The position numbers were made by a program, and so were the translations under genes. From Bog-532 sp963742865 (lineage in GTDB: Bacteria > Actinomycetota > Actinomycetes > Streptosporangiales > Streptosporangiaceae), in assembly GCA_963742865.1 (NCBI GenBank), contig CAVUNW010000081.1, positions 59,201 to 123,200 on the forward strand: a DNA stretch of 64,000 bases, written 5' to 3'. Positions 1-9,199 of this stretch are shown piece after piece (position 1 is the stretch's first letter; the number at the start of each line of letters is the position of its first letter). The notes below the pieces were generated by a model that was not told the DNA's origin, searched no databases, and saw nothing but the letters and a program-made list of their open reading frames with translations.

Positions 1-116
1 CGCTTATCGGTGACCCCGCGGGCCGCGACCGCCACGTCGATCACATCCAGCGGCACCGCGGCCACCAGCACGCCCAGCGACACCTGATCAGGACGAACCA
101 CCACACCCGAGCCCAT
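1..116 (-). CDS. IS4-family transposase, N-terminal part (runs off left edge)
   Basis: The minus strand opens with ATG at 116-114 and stays open to the window edge (38 complete codons). The peptide, which includes SLGVLVAAVPLDVIDVAVAA, looks like the N-terminal domain of IS4-family transposases, a helical segment that precedes the DDE catalytic core. The catalytic part lies outside the window. The start is about 95 bp from the point where transporter homology begins on the plus strand, so the non-coding strip between them is probably the end of the insertion sequence. Family is judged by eye from a short peptide, so the exact IS group is unknown. Confidence 0.6.
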   Translation of the reverse strand, partial: MGSGVVVRPDQVSLGVLVAAVPLDVIDVAVAARGVTDK

Positions 117-210
117 GGCCGCCGATCAAAACACCCGCGCCAGCCGCGATCACGCCGCCACGCCGGGCACTCAGCCCATACCCATGATCAACTTACGCTA
201 CGTGGCATTG
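1..210. mobile_element. End of an IS4-like insertion sequence truncating the MFS gene
   Basis: It combines the transposase start (116-114) and the strip from 117 to about 210, where transporter-like coding begins abruptly. The other end is outside the window, so terminal inverted repeats and the target duplication cannot be checked. The right boundary is approximate, placed just before the codons for ALAGSVGWRAIFW. Confidence 0.4.
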
Positions 211-211
211 C

Positions 212-1177
212 GCCCTGGCCGGCAGCGTCGGCTGGCGCGCCATCTTCTGGCTGAACGTTCCGGTGGGTCTGGTGCTGATGGCACTGGGGCGGCTGCGGCT
301 GGCGGAAACCTACGGTCCGCGGCGGAGACTCGACCTGGCCGGCGTCGTACTGGGCAGCGCCGGACTGTCCGGCGTGGTCTGGGCGGTGATCCGCGGCGGC
401 GCCGTGGGGTGGGCGAACACCGAAAACTCGCTCGCGCTGGGCGGTGGCGTGGTGTTGTTGATGTTGTTCGTCAACTGGGAGATGCGGACGCCGGCTCCCA
501 TGCTGCCGATGCGTTTCATCCGCAACCGGGTGTTCGCGACTGCGGCGCTGGCCTCGCTCATGATGTACTCCGCACTGTTCGGCGCACTGTTCCTGATAAC
601 CCAGCTGTTGCAGGTCGGGTTGGGCGCGACACCGCTGCAAGCGGGCCTGCGTACGCTGCCGATGGCCGTCATGCCCATGCTGCTCACGCCGGTGGGCGGC
701 GTCATCGCGGACCGGATCGGCTTCCGCCCGCTGATGATCTGCGGTCTGGCGATGGAGGCGATCGCGCTGGGTTGGCTCGCCGCCGCGGTGACGCCGACGG
801 TGTCCTACGGCTTGCTTGTTCCGGCCCTGGTGCTAGCCGGTATGGGCTGTGCGGTGTTCTTCGCGCCCTTGGCGAGCGCGATGCTGTCGGCCGTCGCCCC
901 GGAGGAGCATGGTCAGGCTTCCGGCGCGGCCACGGCGATCCGTGAACTGGCGGCCGTGTTCGGGGTGGCGGTACTGGGCCTGGTCTTCGCGGGGCACGGC
1001 GGCTATGCGTCGCGCGGGGATTTCGTCGACGGCTTCGTTCCTGCGATGTGGCTTGCCGCGGGGCTTGCCGCTGTCGGCATACTGGCCGCTGTCGCTCTGC
1101 CGCGCGCCACGGCACAGCCGTACGAGTCGATCGGGCATCCTGCCGCGCGCCGCGTCACGTGTCCGGATAAAAGCTGA
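212..1177 (+). pseudogene. DHA2-type MFS drug transporter, 5'-truncated
   Basis: This is a multidrug-efflux-type major facilitator lacking its N-terminal part. Homology begins at about 212 with ALAGSVGWRAIFWLNVPVG, the loop and helix that normally lie around residue 160 of 14-helix DHA2 exporters. It then runs through the remaining hydrophobic helices (for example LASLMMYSALFGALFLITQLL and the RTLPMAVMPMLLTPVGG segment) to a stop at 1177. No plausible start or ribosome site precedes it. The nearest in-frame start-like codon is GTG 263, inside a helix. The missing first five or so helices were probably removed by the insertion sequence on its left, so the product is unlikely to work. The frame is otherwise clean, suggesting recent damage. 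Confidence 0.75.
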
Positions 1178-1253
1178 CGGTTTCGGGCTCGCCGGGCCAT
1201 CACCAGCGGTACTGCGGTTCGCGGTCTTACCGATCCGCTGGCCCGGTGGGAGA

Positions 1254-3876
1254 ATGATGCGCGTGATGCCGCATCTGCTGGAGCGGCAGGCAGAGCTGCA
1301 GATGCTCGGCACGGCCACCCAACGCGCCGGCACGGGGCGGGGGTCGGTTGTGCTGGTGCTCGGCGAGGCCGGTATCGGCAAGACCAGCCTCGTGCACGCT
1401 TTCCTGGCCGCGGCGGCTGGCCGAGCGCGGGTCCTCGCCGGCGCGTGCGAGGACCTGCTCACGCCACGCGCACTGGGTCCGCTGCGAGACGCGGCCCGAT
1501 CAGCCGCGGATGGACCACTCGCCGCGGCGCTGTCCCCTCGCGCCGATCCGGATCTCGTGTTCGCAGCCGTCTGTGACGAGATGGCGTCGCCGCCGTCGCC
1601 AGCCATGCTCGTCATCGAAGACGCCCACTGGGCCGACGGCGCCACGCTCGACGTGCTGCGCTACCTCGGTCCCCGGGTGCGGAACCTGCCCGCGGTACTG
1701 CTGATGACCTACCGCGACGACGCCCTGGCCCGGGACCATCCGTTGCGTGGTGTTCTCGGCGCGCTCGGCAGCACGGCGGCCACCCGGTTGCGGTTGACCC
1801 GGCTCACCTCGGACGCGGTCCGCGAAATGGCCGCCTCGACGGATGTCGACCCCGGCGAGCTGTTCCGGCTCACCGGCGGCAATCCGTTCTTCGTCACCGA
1901 GGTGCTCGCAAACCCAAGTGAGGTCGTGCCATCGACGGTCGTTGACGCGGTGCTGGCCAGGGTGCGCACCTTGAGGCCGTCGGCCCAGACCGCGCTGGAC
2001 CGGCTGGCGGTCGTACCGTCCGGCGCCGAAGTGGACCTGCTGCGCGCCCTGGCCGGCGACTTGGCACCGGTCGCGGAGGCCGAGCGCGCCGGCGTCGTGG
2101 AAGTGCGTGGTGACGTCGTGGCCTTCCGGCACGAACTCGCCCGTCGAGCGGTCGTGGAATCGCTGCCGGCCAGTGTCCGGCTGGAACTGAATGCGGACGT
2201 ACTGCACGCTCTTCTCACCCGCACAGACTGCGATCCGTTCCGGATCCTGCACCACGCGGTGGAGGCCGGCGACGACGCTACCGTCATCACGCACGGCCAG
2301 ATGGCGGCGCGGGAGGCCGCGCGCGTCGGCGCGCACCGGCAGGCGGCGGCCTGCTACGCCCAGGTCCTGGCCCGCGGGCACCGGCTGTCGACCGCCCGGC
2401 GGGCTGCTCTCGGCGAAGCGTACTCGTGGGCGCTATCCAACAGCAACCAGCTGCATTTCGCGGTGGCTGCCGCGGCAGACGGCCGCCGAGCTCTGGCAGC
2501 AGGACGGTGATGACCGGCGGCTCGTCCGGGCCCTGGTCACCCTCTCCCGGCAGCAGTGGCTGACCGAGCGCACCGCCGCCGCGCGCGCGTCGGGCGAGCG
2601 CGCGCTCGAGCTGGCCCGGCCGCTCGGCCACAGCTACCAGAACGCGCTCGCCACGCTGAACCTCGGCGGCCTGCTCGTCCTCAACGACCAGGAGGAGGAC
2701 GGCCTGCCGTACCTGGACGAAGCCCTCGACATCGCCGAACGCTCCGGCGCAGCCAGCGTGGCCGCGCTGTGCCGCAACTACCGAGGTTCCGCGCTTTTGC
2801 AGCTGGGCGACCTCAGCGGGTGCGACGAACTGCTGCGCAGCATGGCGCAGGCGACCGACCTGGGCAACCACGAGTACGTCATGCGTGGCTACTACAACCT
2901 CATCGAAGGCCTGTGGCGGCTCGGCGAGTACCGCGAGGCGCTCGGCTACATCGAGCAGGCGGAAAACTATGGCCGCGATAGGGACTTCCGCGTCTACGGC
3001 TACATGTTCGCTGCGCGCCGATGCCGGCTGGCGCTGATGCGCGGCCAGTGGGTGGAGGCCGAGGCCGGGCTGCGGGAGCTGCTGGACGGGCAAGACGATC
3101 CCGGCATGATCGGCCGCGAGACGGTCCCCGTGCTGGCCCGCGTGCTGGTCCGGCAGGGTAGCGCGGATGCCCCGGAGTGGCTCGCGCTCGCGGCCCGCCA
3201 CGCGACCATGGCGGACGTGCTGGAGTGGCTGGTCCCGACCGGCCTCGCGCACATCGAGCACGCTTGGCTGACCGGCGACCACGGACGGGCTGGACCCTAT
3301 CCGGGATTGCTGGTGGAGCGCACGGACCGTCCCGGCATGCTCGTGCAGCGCGGCGAGCTGCTGATGTACCTGCGCCGGCTCGGCTATCCGGCCGAACCCT
3401 TCCCGGGCTGCCCGGAGCCGTACGCCTCGGCGCTGCGCGGAGACTGGCAGTCAGCAGCGGATGCGTGGCTCAGCAAGGACGACCCGTACGAGGGCGCCGT
3501 CGAGCTCGCCGAGTCGGGCCAGGTCGAGCCCACCCTTGAGGCGCTGGCGATCCTCGACGGCCTCGGCGCCAAGCCCGCGGTGGCCATCGTGCGTCGCCGT
3601 CTTCGGGCCCTGGGGGTCGCCCGGCTACCGCGCCGCCCCCAGCCGGGTACGTTGACCAACCCGGCAGGGTTGACCGACCGCCAGCTGGAGATCCTCCGGT
3701 TGGTCGCGACCGGGCTGTCGAACGCCGAGATCGCGCAGCGGCTGGTGGTATCGCCCCGCACCGTCGACCACCACGTCTCCGCCGTCCTGCAGAAGCTCGG
3801 CGTGCAGACGAGGCGCGACGCCGCGGCCTGGGCCGCCGAACTCGAGAGCAAGCCCGACGCGGAGCGATCTGAGTAA
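1254..3876 (+). pseudogene. LuxR-family regulator with AAA ATPase domain, one frameshift
   Basis: A large LAL-type transcriptional activator. The N-terminal frame has Walker A GEAGIGKTS (about residues 37-45) and Walker B LVIEDAHWADG, then winged-helix-like and helical-repeat segments. The C-terminal frame continues the helical repeats and ends in a LuxR helix-turn-helix (LTDRQLEILRLVATGLSNAE at about 3673, then RTVDHHVSAVLQKLG). The two frames join near 2476-2490, where one extra base (GGCC for expected GCC) shifts the first frame to a stop at 2510. Removing one G restores a continuous protein of about 870 residues. Start ATG 1254 follows GGGAG closely; GTG 1263 or ATG 1266 have better spacing. 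It lies just upstream of the GNAT/acyl-CoA synthetase pair and may have controlled it. Real mutation or sequencing error cannot be separated here. Confidence 0.8.
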
Positions 3877-3910
3877 CCCCCGGCGTCCGGCGTGAACGTT
3901 CGCCGTTGTC

Positions 3911-3941
3911 GTGTCGTGCCCTTTGTGACCATTTACGACAC
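3911..3941. promoter_or_regulatory. Inverted repeat upstream of GNAT/acyl-CoA synthetase operon
   Basis: GTGTCGT (3911-3917) and its exact reverse complement ACGACAC (3935-3941) are separated by 17 bases, directly before the ribosome site of the acetyltransferase gene. It could be an operator for the neighbouring regulator or a weak mRNA hairpin. No binding consensus is known to me for it. Confidence 0.3.
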
Positions 3942-3956
3942 GAAGGACACAGCGTC

Positions 3957-4601
3957 ATGTCAGTACCCGGCACCACCGTATCGACCCGGCCACAAAACGT
4001 GCCGTTCGTTCGCTGTGCGGTGCCAGCAGATCATCCAGCGATCCGTGACGTCGTGATCGCTGCGTACAGCCAATACGCAGGCCTGATCGCACCGGACATC
4101 TTCTCGCACTACCTGGCCGACCTGCTCGACCTGGAAAGACACGCCAGCCACGGGCCATTGCTTGTTGTGGAGGCAGACGACCAGGTTTGCGGATTCGGGG
4201 CGTTCTACCCGGACGCCTCGGTCCAGGGATTCGGCTGGCCGCCCGGCTGGGCCGGCGGACGCGCGCTCGCCGTCCATCCTGCCGCGAGCGGGCAGGGTGT
4301 CGCGCGCGTCCTCATTGCCACCATCGAGCGCCTCGCGCGAGACAGCGGCGCACCGGTATTCGCGTTCCACACGGTTAGCTTCATGACCAGCGCCATTGCC
4401 TTGTATGAGCGACTCGGCTACCGCAGGGCGCCGGAGTTCGACTTCGACTGGGCCGCCCGCTACGGGCGATCCGCTGCCACGCCGATCACGGCGATCGCCT
4501 ACCTCCGCCACCTTACCTGCGTGCGGGCACACGTCGATGGCGTGCGACACGCCCGCTGCGCTGACACATCCGTCCATCCGAAGCAGAGGAACCACCAATG
4601 A
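3957..4601 (+). CDS. GNAT-family N-acetyltransferase
   Basis: A 214-residue protein of the GCN5-related acetyltransferase fold, expected to move an acetyl group from acetyl-CoA to an amine of unknown identity. Visible elements are the N-terminal VRCAVPADHPAIRDVV strand-helix, a LLVVEADDQVCGFGAF beta hairpin, the acetyl-CoA loop region LAVHPAASGQGVARVLI (motif A) and FMTSAIALYERLGYRRAPEF (motif B). Start ATG 3957 has GAAGGA at a fitting distance. The stop TGA overlaps the next gene's ATG (ATGA, 4598-4601), so the two are translationally coupled. The last 30 residues after YLRHL are outside the fold and may simply extend the frame to the coupling point. Confidence 0.85.
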   Translation: MSVPGTTVSTRPQNVPFVRCAVPADHPAIRDVVIAAYSQYAGLIAPDIFSHYLADLLDLERHASHGPLLVVEADDQVCGFGAFYPDASVQGFGWPPGWAGGRALAVHPAASGQGVARVLIATIERLARDSGAPVFAFHTVSFMTSAIALYERLGYRRAPEFDFDWAARYGRSAATPITAIAYLRHLTCVRAHVDGVRHARCADTSVHPKQRNHQ

Positions 4602-6254
4602 CCACGACATCCGCCATCCTGCCGTCGTACGACTACGGCGCTAGGGACCGGCCACTGCTCGGCGAGACGATCGGCGAGAACTTCCATCGAATTGCGACGA
4701 CCCACGCTAACCGTGAAGCCCTGGCCGACCGGTCCACCGGACGGCGCTGGACCTACGCGGAGCTGCACCGCGACGTGCTGGCCCTCGCCCACGGGCTGCT
4801 TCGGCTGGGCATCGACAAGGGCGACCGGGTAGGCATCTGGGCGCCGACCTGTCCGGAGTGGACGCTCCTGCAGTACGCCACCGCCGAGATCGGCGCGATC
4901 CTGGTGCCGATCAACCCGGCGTACCGCACCGACGAACTCGCGTACGTCGTCCACCAGGCGGGTATCCGCCTGCTGGTGGCCGCCCCGTCCTTCCGGACGT
5001 CCGACTACGCATCGATGATCGAGGACGCCCGGCCGGCCTGCCCGGACCTGCGATGGGTCGTCCTGCTCGGCAGCGCCGACTGGGACGCCCTGCCCGACCG
5101 CGCAGGCGACTCGCATGCGCTCGCGGCCCGGCGGGCGCTGCTTTCGCCGGACGACCCGATCAACATCCAGTACACATCCGGAACCACCGGGCACCCCAAG
5201 GGCGCGACACTGTTCTCACCACAACATCCTCAACAACGCGCACCTGACCGGTGAGATCTTGGGCTACACCGAACGTGACCGCATCTGCGTGCCCGTCCCG
5301 CTGTATCACACGTTTGGCATGGTGATCGGGAACCTCGGGGCCACTACACACGGTGCCTGCCTGGTCTACCCGGCACCGGCCTTCGACCCGGCGGCAACGC
5401 TGGCGGCGGTGGCGCATGAGCGCTGTACGTCGCTGTATGGCGTGCCCGCGATGTTCATCGCCGAGCTGGCCGAGCCCGGATTCGATGCCTACGATCTCAG
5501 CTCGCTGCGCACCGGAATCATCGGCGGCGCGCCCTGCCCGGTCGAAGTCATGAAGCAGCTCGTGGACCGAATGGGCATGACCGACGTAAGCATCGTCTAC
5601 GGAATGACCGAAACCTCGCCGGTATCCGCGCAGACCCGGCCCGACGACACGCTGGAGCGCAGGGTGTCCACGGTCGGACGAGTGCATCCGCACGTTGAGA
5701 TCAAGATCGTCGATCCGGAAACCGGTGTGATCGTGCCCCGCGGCGTTCCCGGCGAGCTGTGCACGCGCGGGTACTCGGTGATGCTCGGCTATTGGCAGCA
5801 ACCCGGCAAGACCGCCGAGGCCATCGATGCCGCGCGCTGGATACATACCGGTGACCTGGCGACCATGGACGCGGACGACTACATCAACATCACCGGCCGG
5901 CTGAAGGACATGGTCATCCGCGGCGGGGAGAACGTCTCGCCGCGCGAGATCGAGGAGTATCTGCACACTCACCCGGACGTTCAAGACGTTCACGTCATCG
6001 GCGTACCAGACGCACGACTCGGTGAAGAGATCATGGCGTGGGTCCGGCTGCACCCCGGCGCACCGCCGATGACGGCGGCCGACGTCCGGGCATACGCCGA
6101 CGGCAAGCTTGCCCACTACAAGATCCCGCGCTACGTGCGGATCGTCGAGGACTTCCCGATGACAGCAAGCGGCAAAGTCCGCAAGGTCGACATGCGGAAG
6201 GCCGCCATCAACATGCTGGGACTCACCGACATCGCGGCATCCCAGTACGCGTGA
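4598..6254 (+). pseudogene. Fatty-acyl-CoA synthetase / AMP-dependent ligase, one frameshift
   Basis: An adenylate-forming enzyme of about 551 residues activating a carboxylic acid to its CoA thioester. The first frame holds the N-terminal half up to the AMP-binding P-loop YTSGTTGHPKGATL. The second frame continues at SHHNILNNAHL and carries YGMTETSPV, the hinge-region segment YINITGRLKDMVIRGGENVS and the C-terminal lysine context TASGKVRKVD. The break is at about 5209-5213, where one extra T (CTGTTCTCAC) moves the first frame to a stop at 5254. Deleting it restores the family sequence ATLSHHN. It is coupled to the upstream acetyltransferase by a 4-bp overlap. Without correction only a 218-residue fragment lacking the active site is made. 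Confidence 0.85.
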
Positions 6255-6303
6255 TCCCGGGCACTCCGCCGCACTGTTCCGATATCTCACCCTGGAGGAT
6301 TCG

Positions 6304-6510
6304 ATGATCACCCACACCCATGCCCATACCGGCACCCGCACTCGACGGGTCAGCCTGCCCGCCTACTACCTGGCCCGTCCGGCTGCCTTTTGGCTGGCCG
6401 TCCTGGCGCCGCGGCCCGGGACCGGCAAATCTCACCCACCCTGCGCCTGCGTTGCTGACGGGTGCGGCGAGTCCGGTCAGCCGCCGCTCGCGAGCGTAAA
6501 GGCCGCATAG
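6304..6510 (+). CDS. Small Arg-rich hypothetical protein
   Basis: A 68-residue frame starting at ATG 6304 behind a strong GGAGG (6295-6299), 49 bases after the acyl-CoA synthetase stop and so probably in the same transcript. The recognisable part is RRVSLPAYYLARPAAFWLAV, which resembles short actinobacterial proteins carrying a PAYYLGRPA-like motif. The rest is Pro/Cys-rich and may be an eroded tail. No function is known to me. Confidence 0.5.
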   Translation: MITHTHAHTGTRTRRVSLPAYYLARPAAFWLAVLAPRPGTGKSHPPCACVADGCGESGQPPLASVKAA

Positions 6511-6570
6511 ACGGCGGAAGGGCGGCCGCTGCGCGGGCCCCGGAAGGCACGGCGGGACAGTGGCCACTGC

Positions 6571-6605
6571 GCGGGCCCCGAGTCATTGACAAGATCGGGG
6601 CCCGC
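6571..6605. terminator. Perfect 11-bp hairpin
   Basis: GCGGGCCCCGA (6571-6581) pairs exactly with TCGGGGCCCGC (6595-6605) around a 13-base loop. It sits after the small protein that closes the acyl-CoA synthetase operon. There is no T-run, as is common for GC-rich actinobacterial terminators. Confidence 0.55.
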
Positions 6606-6669
6606 GGATGCAGGGGCCGGAATGTAGGTAGAAGGCCGGGCATGACAGATGGCGATGGGGGAGCACCCC
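6605..6669 (+). repeat. Duplicate of the PhoD-gene leader and first codons
   Basis: About 65 bases here resemble 7447-7511, the leader and first nine codons of the phosphatase gene. The best-conserved part is the shared frame start MTDGDGGAP at 6642 and 7484, including the bases GATGGCGATGGGGGAGCACC. After codon nine the copies diverge and this copy closes within 38 codons. The rest of the 6511-6876 gap shows no gene. Confidence 0.6.
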
Positions 6670-6876
6670 GGCCCGCCTGGCCGGGATTGACCTGCCTGCG
6701 GGGGCCAGGCTCGTCCTATGGCTGGCCGCCGCGGGAAGAGACCCGGCCGTACTAGCCCGGGGCCAGCGGCTGAGCTTCCATCCGAACATCTCGTTCCGCG
6801 GGCCCCAGGTCCTTACCGTACGATCCGGCGCGAGCTAGCCCGGGGGAAGAGTCATCCAGTAGCTGACTACATCCGG

Positions 6877-7281
6877 TTAGGGCCGGTAACCGGCGGGCCA
6901 CTGCTGCAGCGTCCACAGGTTGCCGTCCGGATCGCTGAAATAGGAGTACAGGACACCGCCCATGTCCTCGACGTCGCTCACGCCGACGCCCCGGGCTACC
7001 AGCGCGGACCGGCTCGCGGCCATGTCCGCCACGACAAGATGGATGCCCTTGACCGAACCGGGGGCCATGTCGGTGATCGGCCCCATCCCCGTGCCGAAGA
7101 CGATGGCGCAACTCGACCCCGGCGGGGTGAGCTGCACGACGCGCATCGCGTCCGTGACCTGAGTGTCGTGCAGATTCCCGAAGCCAGCCTGCTCGTAGAA
7201 CGCCTTCGCCCGGTCCACATCGGACACCGGGATCGGCACGAGTTCCAGCCGCATGTCCGGAACCGCGGGATTACCTGCCAC
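6877..7281 (-). CDS. VOC-family (glyoxalase/bleomycin-resistance fold) protein
   Basis: A 134-residue single-domain vicinal-oxygen-chelate protein with VPIPVSDVDRAKAFYEQAGF at the N-terminus, a central CAIVFGTGMGPITD, and VLYSYFSDPDGNLWTLQQW at the C-terminus, the usual metal-site Glu replaced by Gln or other residues. Substrate unknown. GTG 7281 is chosen because AAGGAGG lies eight bases upstream; an ATG at 7254 is the alternative, and the longer frame from 7344 lacks a ribosome site. It lies on the opposite strand between the duplicated PhoD leader and the intact PhoD-like gene. Confidence 0.85.
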   Translation of the reverse strand: MAGNPAVPDMRLELVPIPVSDVDRAKAFYEQAGFGNLHDTQVTDAMRVVQLTPPGSSCAIVFGTGMGPITDMAPGSVKGIHLVVADMAASRSALVARGVGVSDVEDMGGVLYSYFSDPDGNLWTLQQWPAGYRP

Positions 7282-7483
7282 TGATCCAGCCTCCTTGATG
7301 ATCGGGCTCCGTCCTTCGCGTTCCAGATCGGCTGATCCGCCCATAACGCCTCCCGTTGCTGCCCGTTGAGAAGTAAGACGTTACGCGGGAGGAAAGTCAT
7401 CGGCCGGTCAGCCTCCATACCAGTCGCTGGATCCCGTTCCGGCCGGGTGGATGCAAGCACAAGATCGTGGGTAAAAGGCCGCC

Positions 7484-9166
7484 ATGACGGATGGCGATGG
7501 GGGAGCACCCCTGCTCGTGCTCGGCCCGCTGCTGCGCTACGCCGGCGAGACCGACGCGACGATATGGGTCGAGACCGACCGCGCCTGCCAGGTGGAGATC
7601 CTCGGTCATCAGGCGCGCACCTTCGAGGTAGCCGGCCACCACTACGCGCTGGTGATGCTGGGCGGCCTCCGGCCAGGCGCCGAGTACGAGTATCAGGTGG
7701 CCCTGGACGGCGCGGTCCGCTGGCCGGAGCCGGAGTCCCCGTTCCCGCCGAGCGTGCTGCGGACCCTGGACCCGGACCGGCCACTGCGGCTCGTCTACGG
7801 TTCATGCCGGATTGCTGAACTGCCCATCAAGCAGCGCCGCCGCCGGCGTGCCCAGCGCCAGCCCCAGCAGGGGCAGGTGCAGGAGCACGGAGCCGACGCG
7901 CTGGAGGCCTGCGCCCGCGACCTGCTCGAGGCCCCCCACGAGCGCTGGCCCGATGTCATGTTTTTCATCGGCGACCAGGTCTATGCGGATGAGACCGGCC
8001 CAGGGACACGGGAGTTCATCAGCCAGCGCCGCGATCCATCGGAACCGCCCGGCTACGAGGTCGCCGACTTCACCGAGTACTGCTTTCTCTACCGCGAGGC
8101 CTGGAGCGAGCCGTCGGTGCGGTGGCTGCTGTCGGTCACCCCGACCGCGATGATCTTCGACGATCACGACGTCCACGACGACTGGAACACCTCGGCCTCC
8201 TGGCGCCGCGACTTTCAGGCCAAGCCCTGGTGGCGGGACAGGATCACCGGCGCCTACATGAGCTACTGGATCTACCAGCACCTCGGCAACCTCACGCCGG
8301 AGGATCTGGGCAAGAACGAGCTGTGGCGCCAGGTCCAGGAGGCGGATGACGCAACGGCGGTTCTCCGGGACTTCGCGCTCCGGGCCGACCAGGGAGCCGA
8401 GGGTATCCAGTGGAGCTACCGGCGCACGTTCGGCGGAGTGCGGGTCGTCGTCATCGACTCCCGCGGCGGCCGGGTCCTCGACGAGGGCAACCGGATGATG
8501 GTCAGCGAGGCGGAATGGCAGTGGGTCACCGAGTCGGTCAGCGGGGACTGGGATCACGTGGTGCTCGCCACCTCGCTGCCGCTGCTGCTCCCGGGCGGCA
8601 TCCACACGCTGGAGGCCTGGAACGAGGCCGTCTGCGGCGGGGCGTGGGGGAAGCGGTTCGCGGGCGTCGGTGAGCGCATCCGCCGCGCCGTGGACCTGGA
8701 GCACTGGGCGGCGTTCGGGAAATCTTTCGCGGCGTTCGAGCGGCTGCTCACCGGGCTCGCGACCGGGGAACACGGCGAGCCGCCCGCCTCGGTCACCGTG
8801 ATCTCCGGCGACATCCACCATAGTTACCTGGCCGCCGTCGACTTCCCGGGCGTGACCGGCGTGCGCAGTGCCGTCTACCAGGCGGTCTGCTCGCCCATCC
8901 ACAACGTGCTGCCGGAGCCGTTCCGGCTCGGGCAGGAACTGGCCACCTCACGCGCGGGCGCACTGGCGGGCACGTCCGTCGCCAGGCTGGCCGGGGTGCA
9001 CAAGCCGGCGATCCGATGGCGGATCACGCGCGGGACCTGGTTCGACAACATGCTGTCCGCGCTGGAATTCAGCGGGCGCACGGCGCGCATCAGCTTCGAG
9101 CGAACCGTCCCGGGCGCAGCCGGGGACCCGCACCTCGAGCACGTATGCGAAACGGACCTCAGCTGA
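7484..9166 (+). CDS. PhoD-like metallophosphatase
   Basis: A 560-residue protein with an N-terminal beta-sandwich (LVLGPLLRYAGETDATIWVE) and a PhoD-type calcineurin-like phosphoesterase domain. Metal-binding segments are visible: YGSCR at about residue 105, VMFFIGDQVYADE, the histidine/aspartate cluster TAMIFDDHDVHDDWN, and VISGDIHHSYLA near residue 445. It probably hydrolyses phosphate mono- or diesters. No Tat or Sec signal is present at the N-terminus, so it looks cytoplasmic, unlike classical secreted PhoD. A basic Gln/Arg insert (about residues 115-135, PIKQRRRRRAQRQPQQG) is unusual. Start ATG 7484 has only a weak AAAAGG upstream. Confidence 0.88.
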   Translation: MTDGDGGAPLLVLGPLLRYAGETDATIWVETDRACQVEILGHQARTFEVAGHHYALVMLGGLRPGAEYEYQVALDGAVRWPEPESPFPPSVLRTLDPDRPLRLVYGSCRIAELPIKQRRRRRAQRQPQQGQVQEHGADALEACARDLLEAPHERWPDVMFFIGDQVYADETGPGTREFISQRRDPSEPPGYEVADFTEYCFLYREAWSEPSVRWLLSVTPTAMIFDDHDVHDDWNTSASWRRDFQAKPWWRDRITGAYMSYWIYQHLGNLTPEDLGKNELWRQVQEADDATAVLRDFALRADQGAEGIQWSYRRTFGGVRVVVIDSRGGRVLDEGNRMMVSEAEWQWVTESVSGDWDHVVLATSLPLLLPGGIHTLEAWNEAVCGGAWGKRFAGVGERIRRAVDLEHWAAFGKSFAAFERLLTGLATGEHGEPPASVTVISGDIHHSYLAAVDFPGVTGVRSAVYQAVCSPIHNVLPEPFRLGQELATSRAGALAGTSVARLAGVHKPAIRWRITRGTWFDNMLSALEFSGRTARISFERTVPGAAGDPHLEHVCETDLS

Positions 9167-9199
9167 GCAAGCCCAGGCCCCGGCCGGCCCCCAGCCAGG

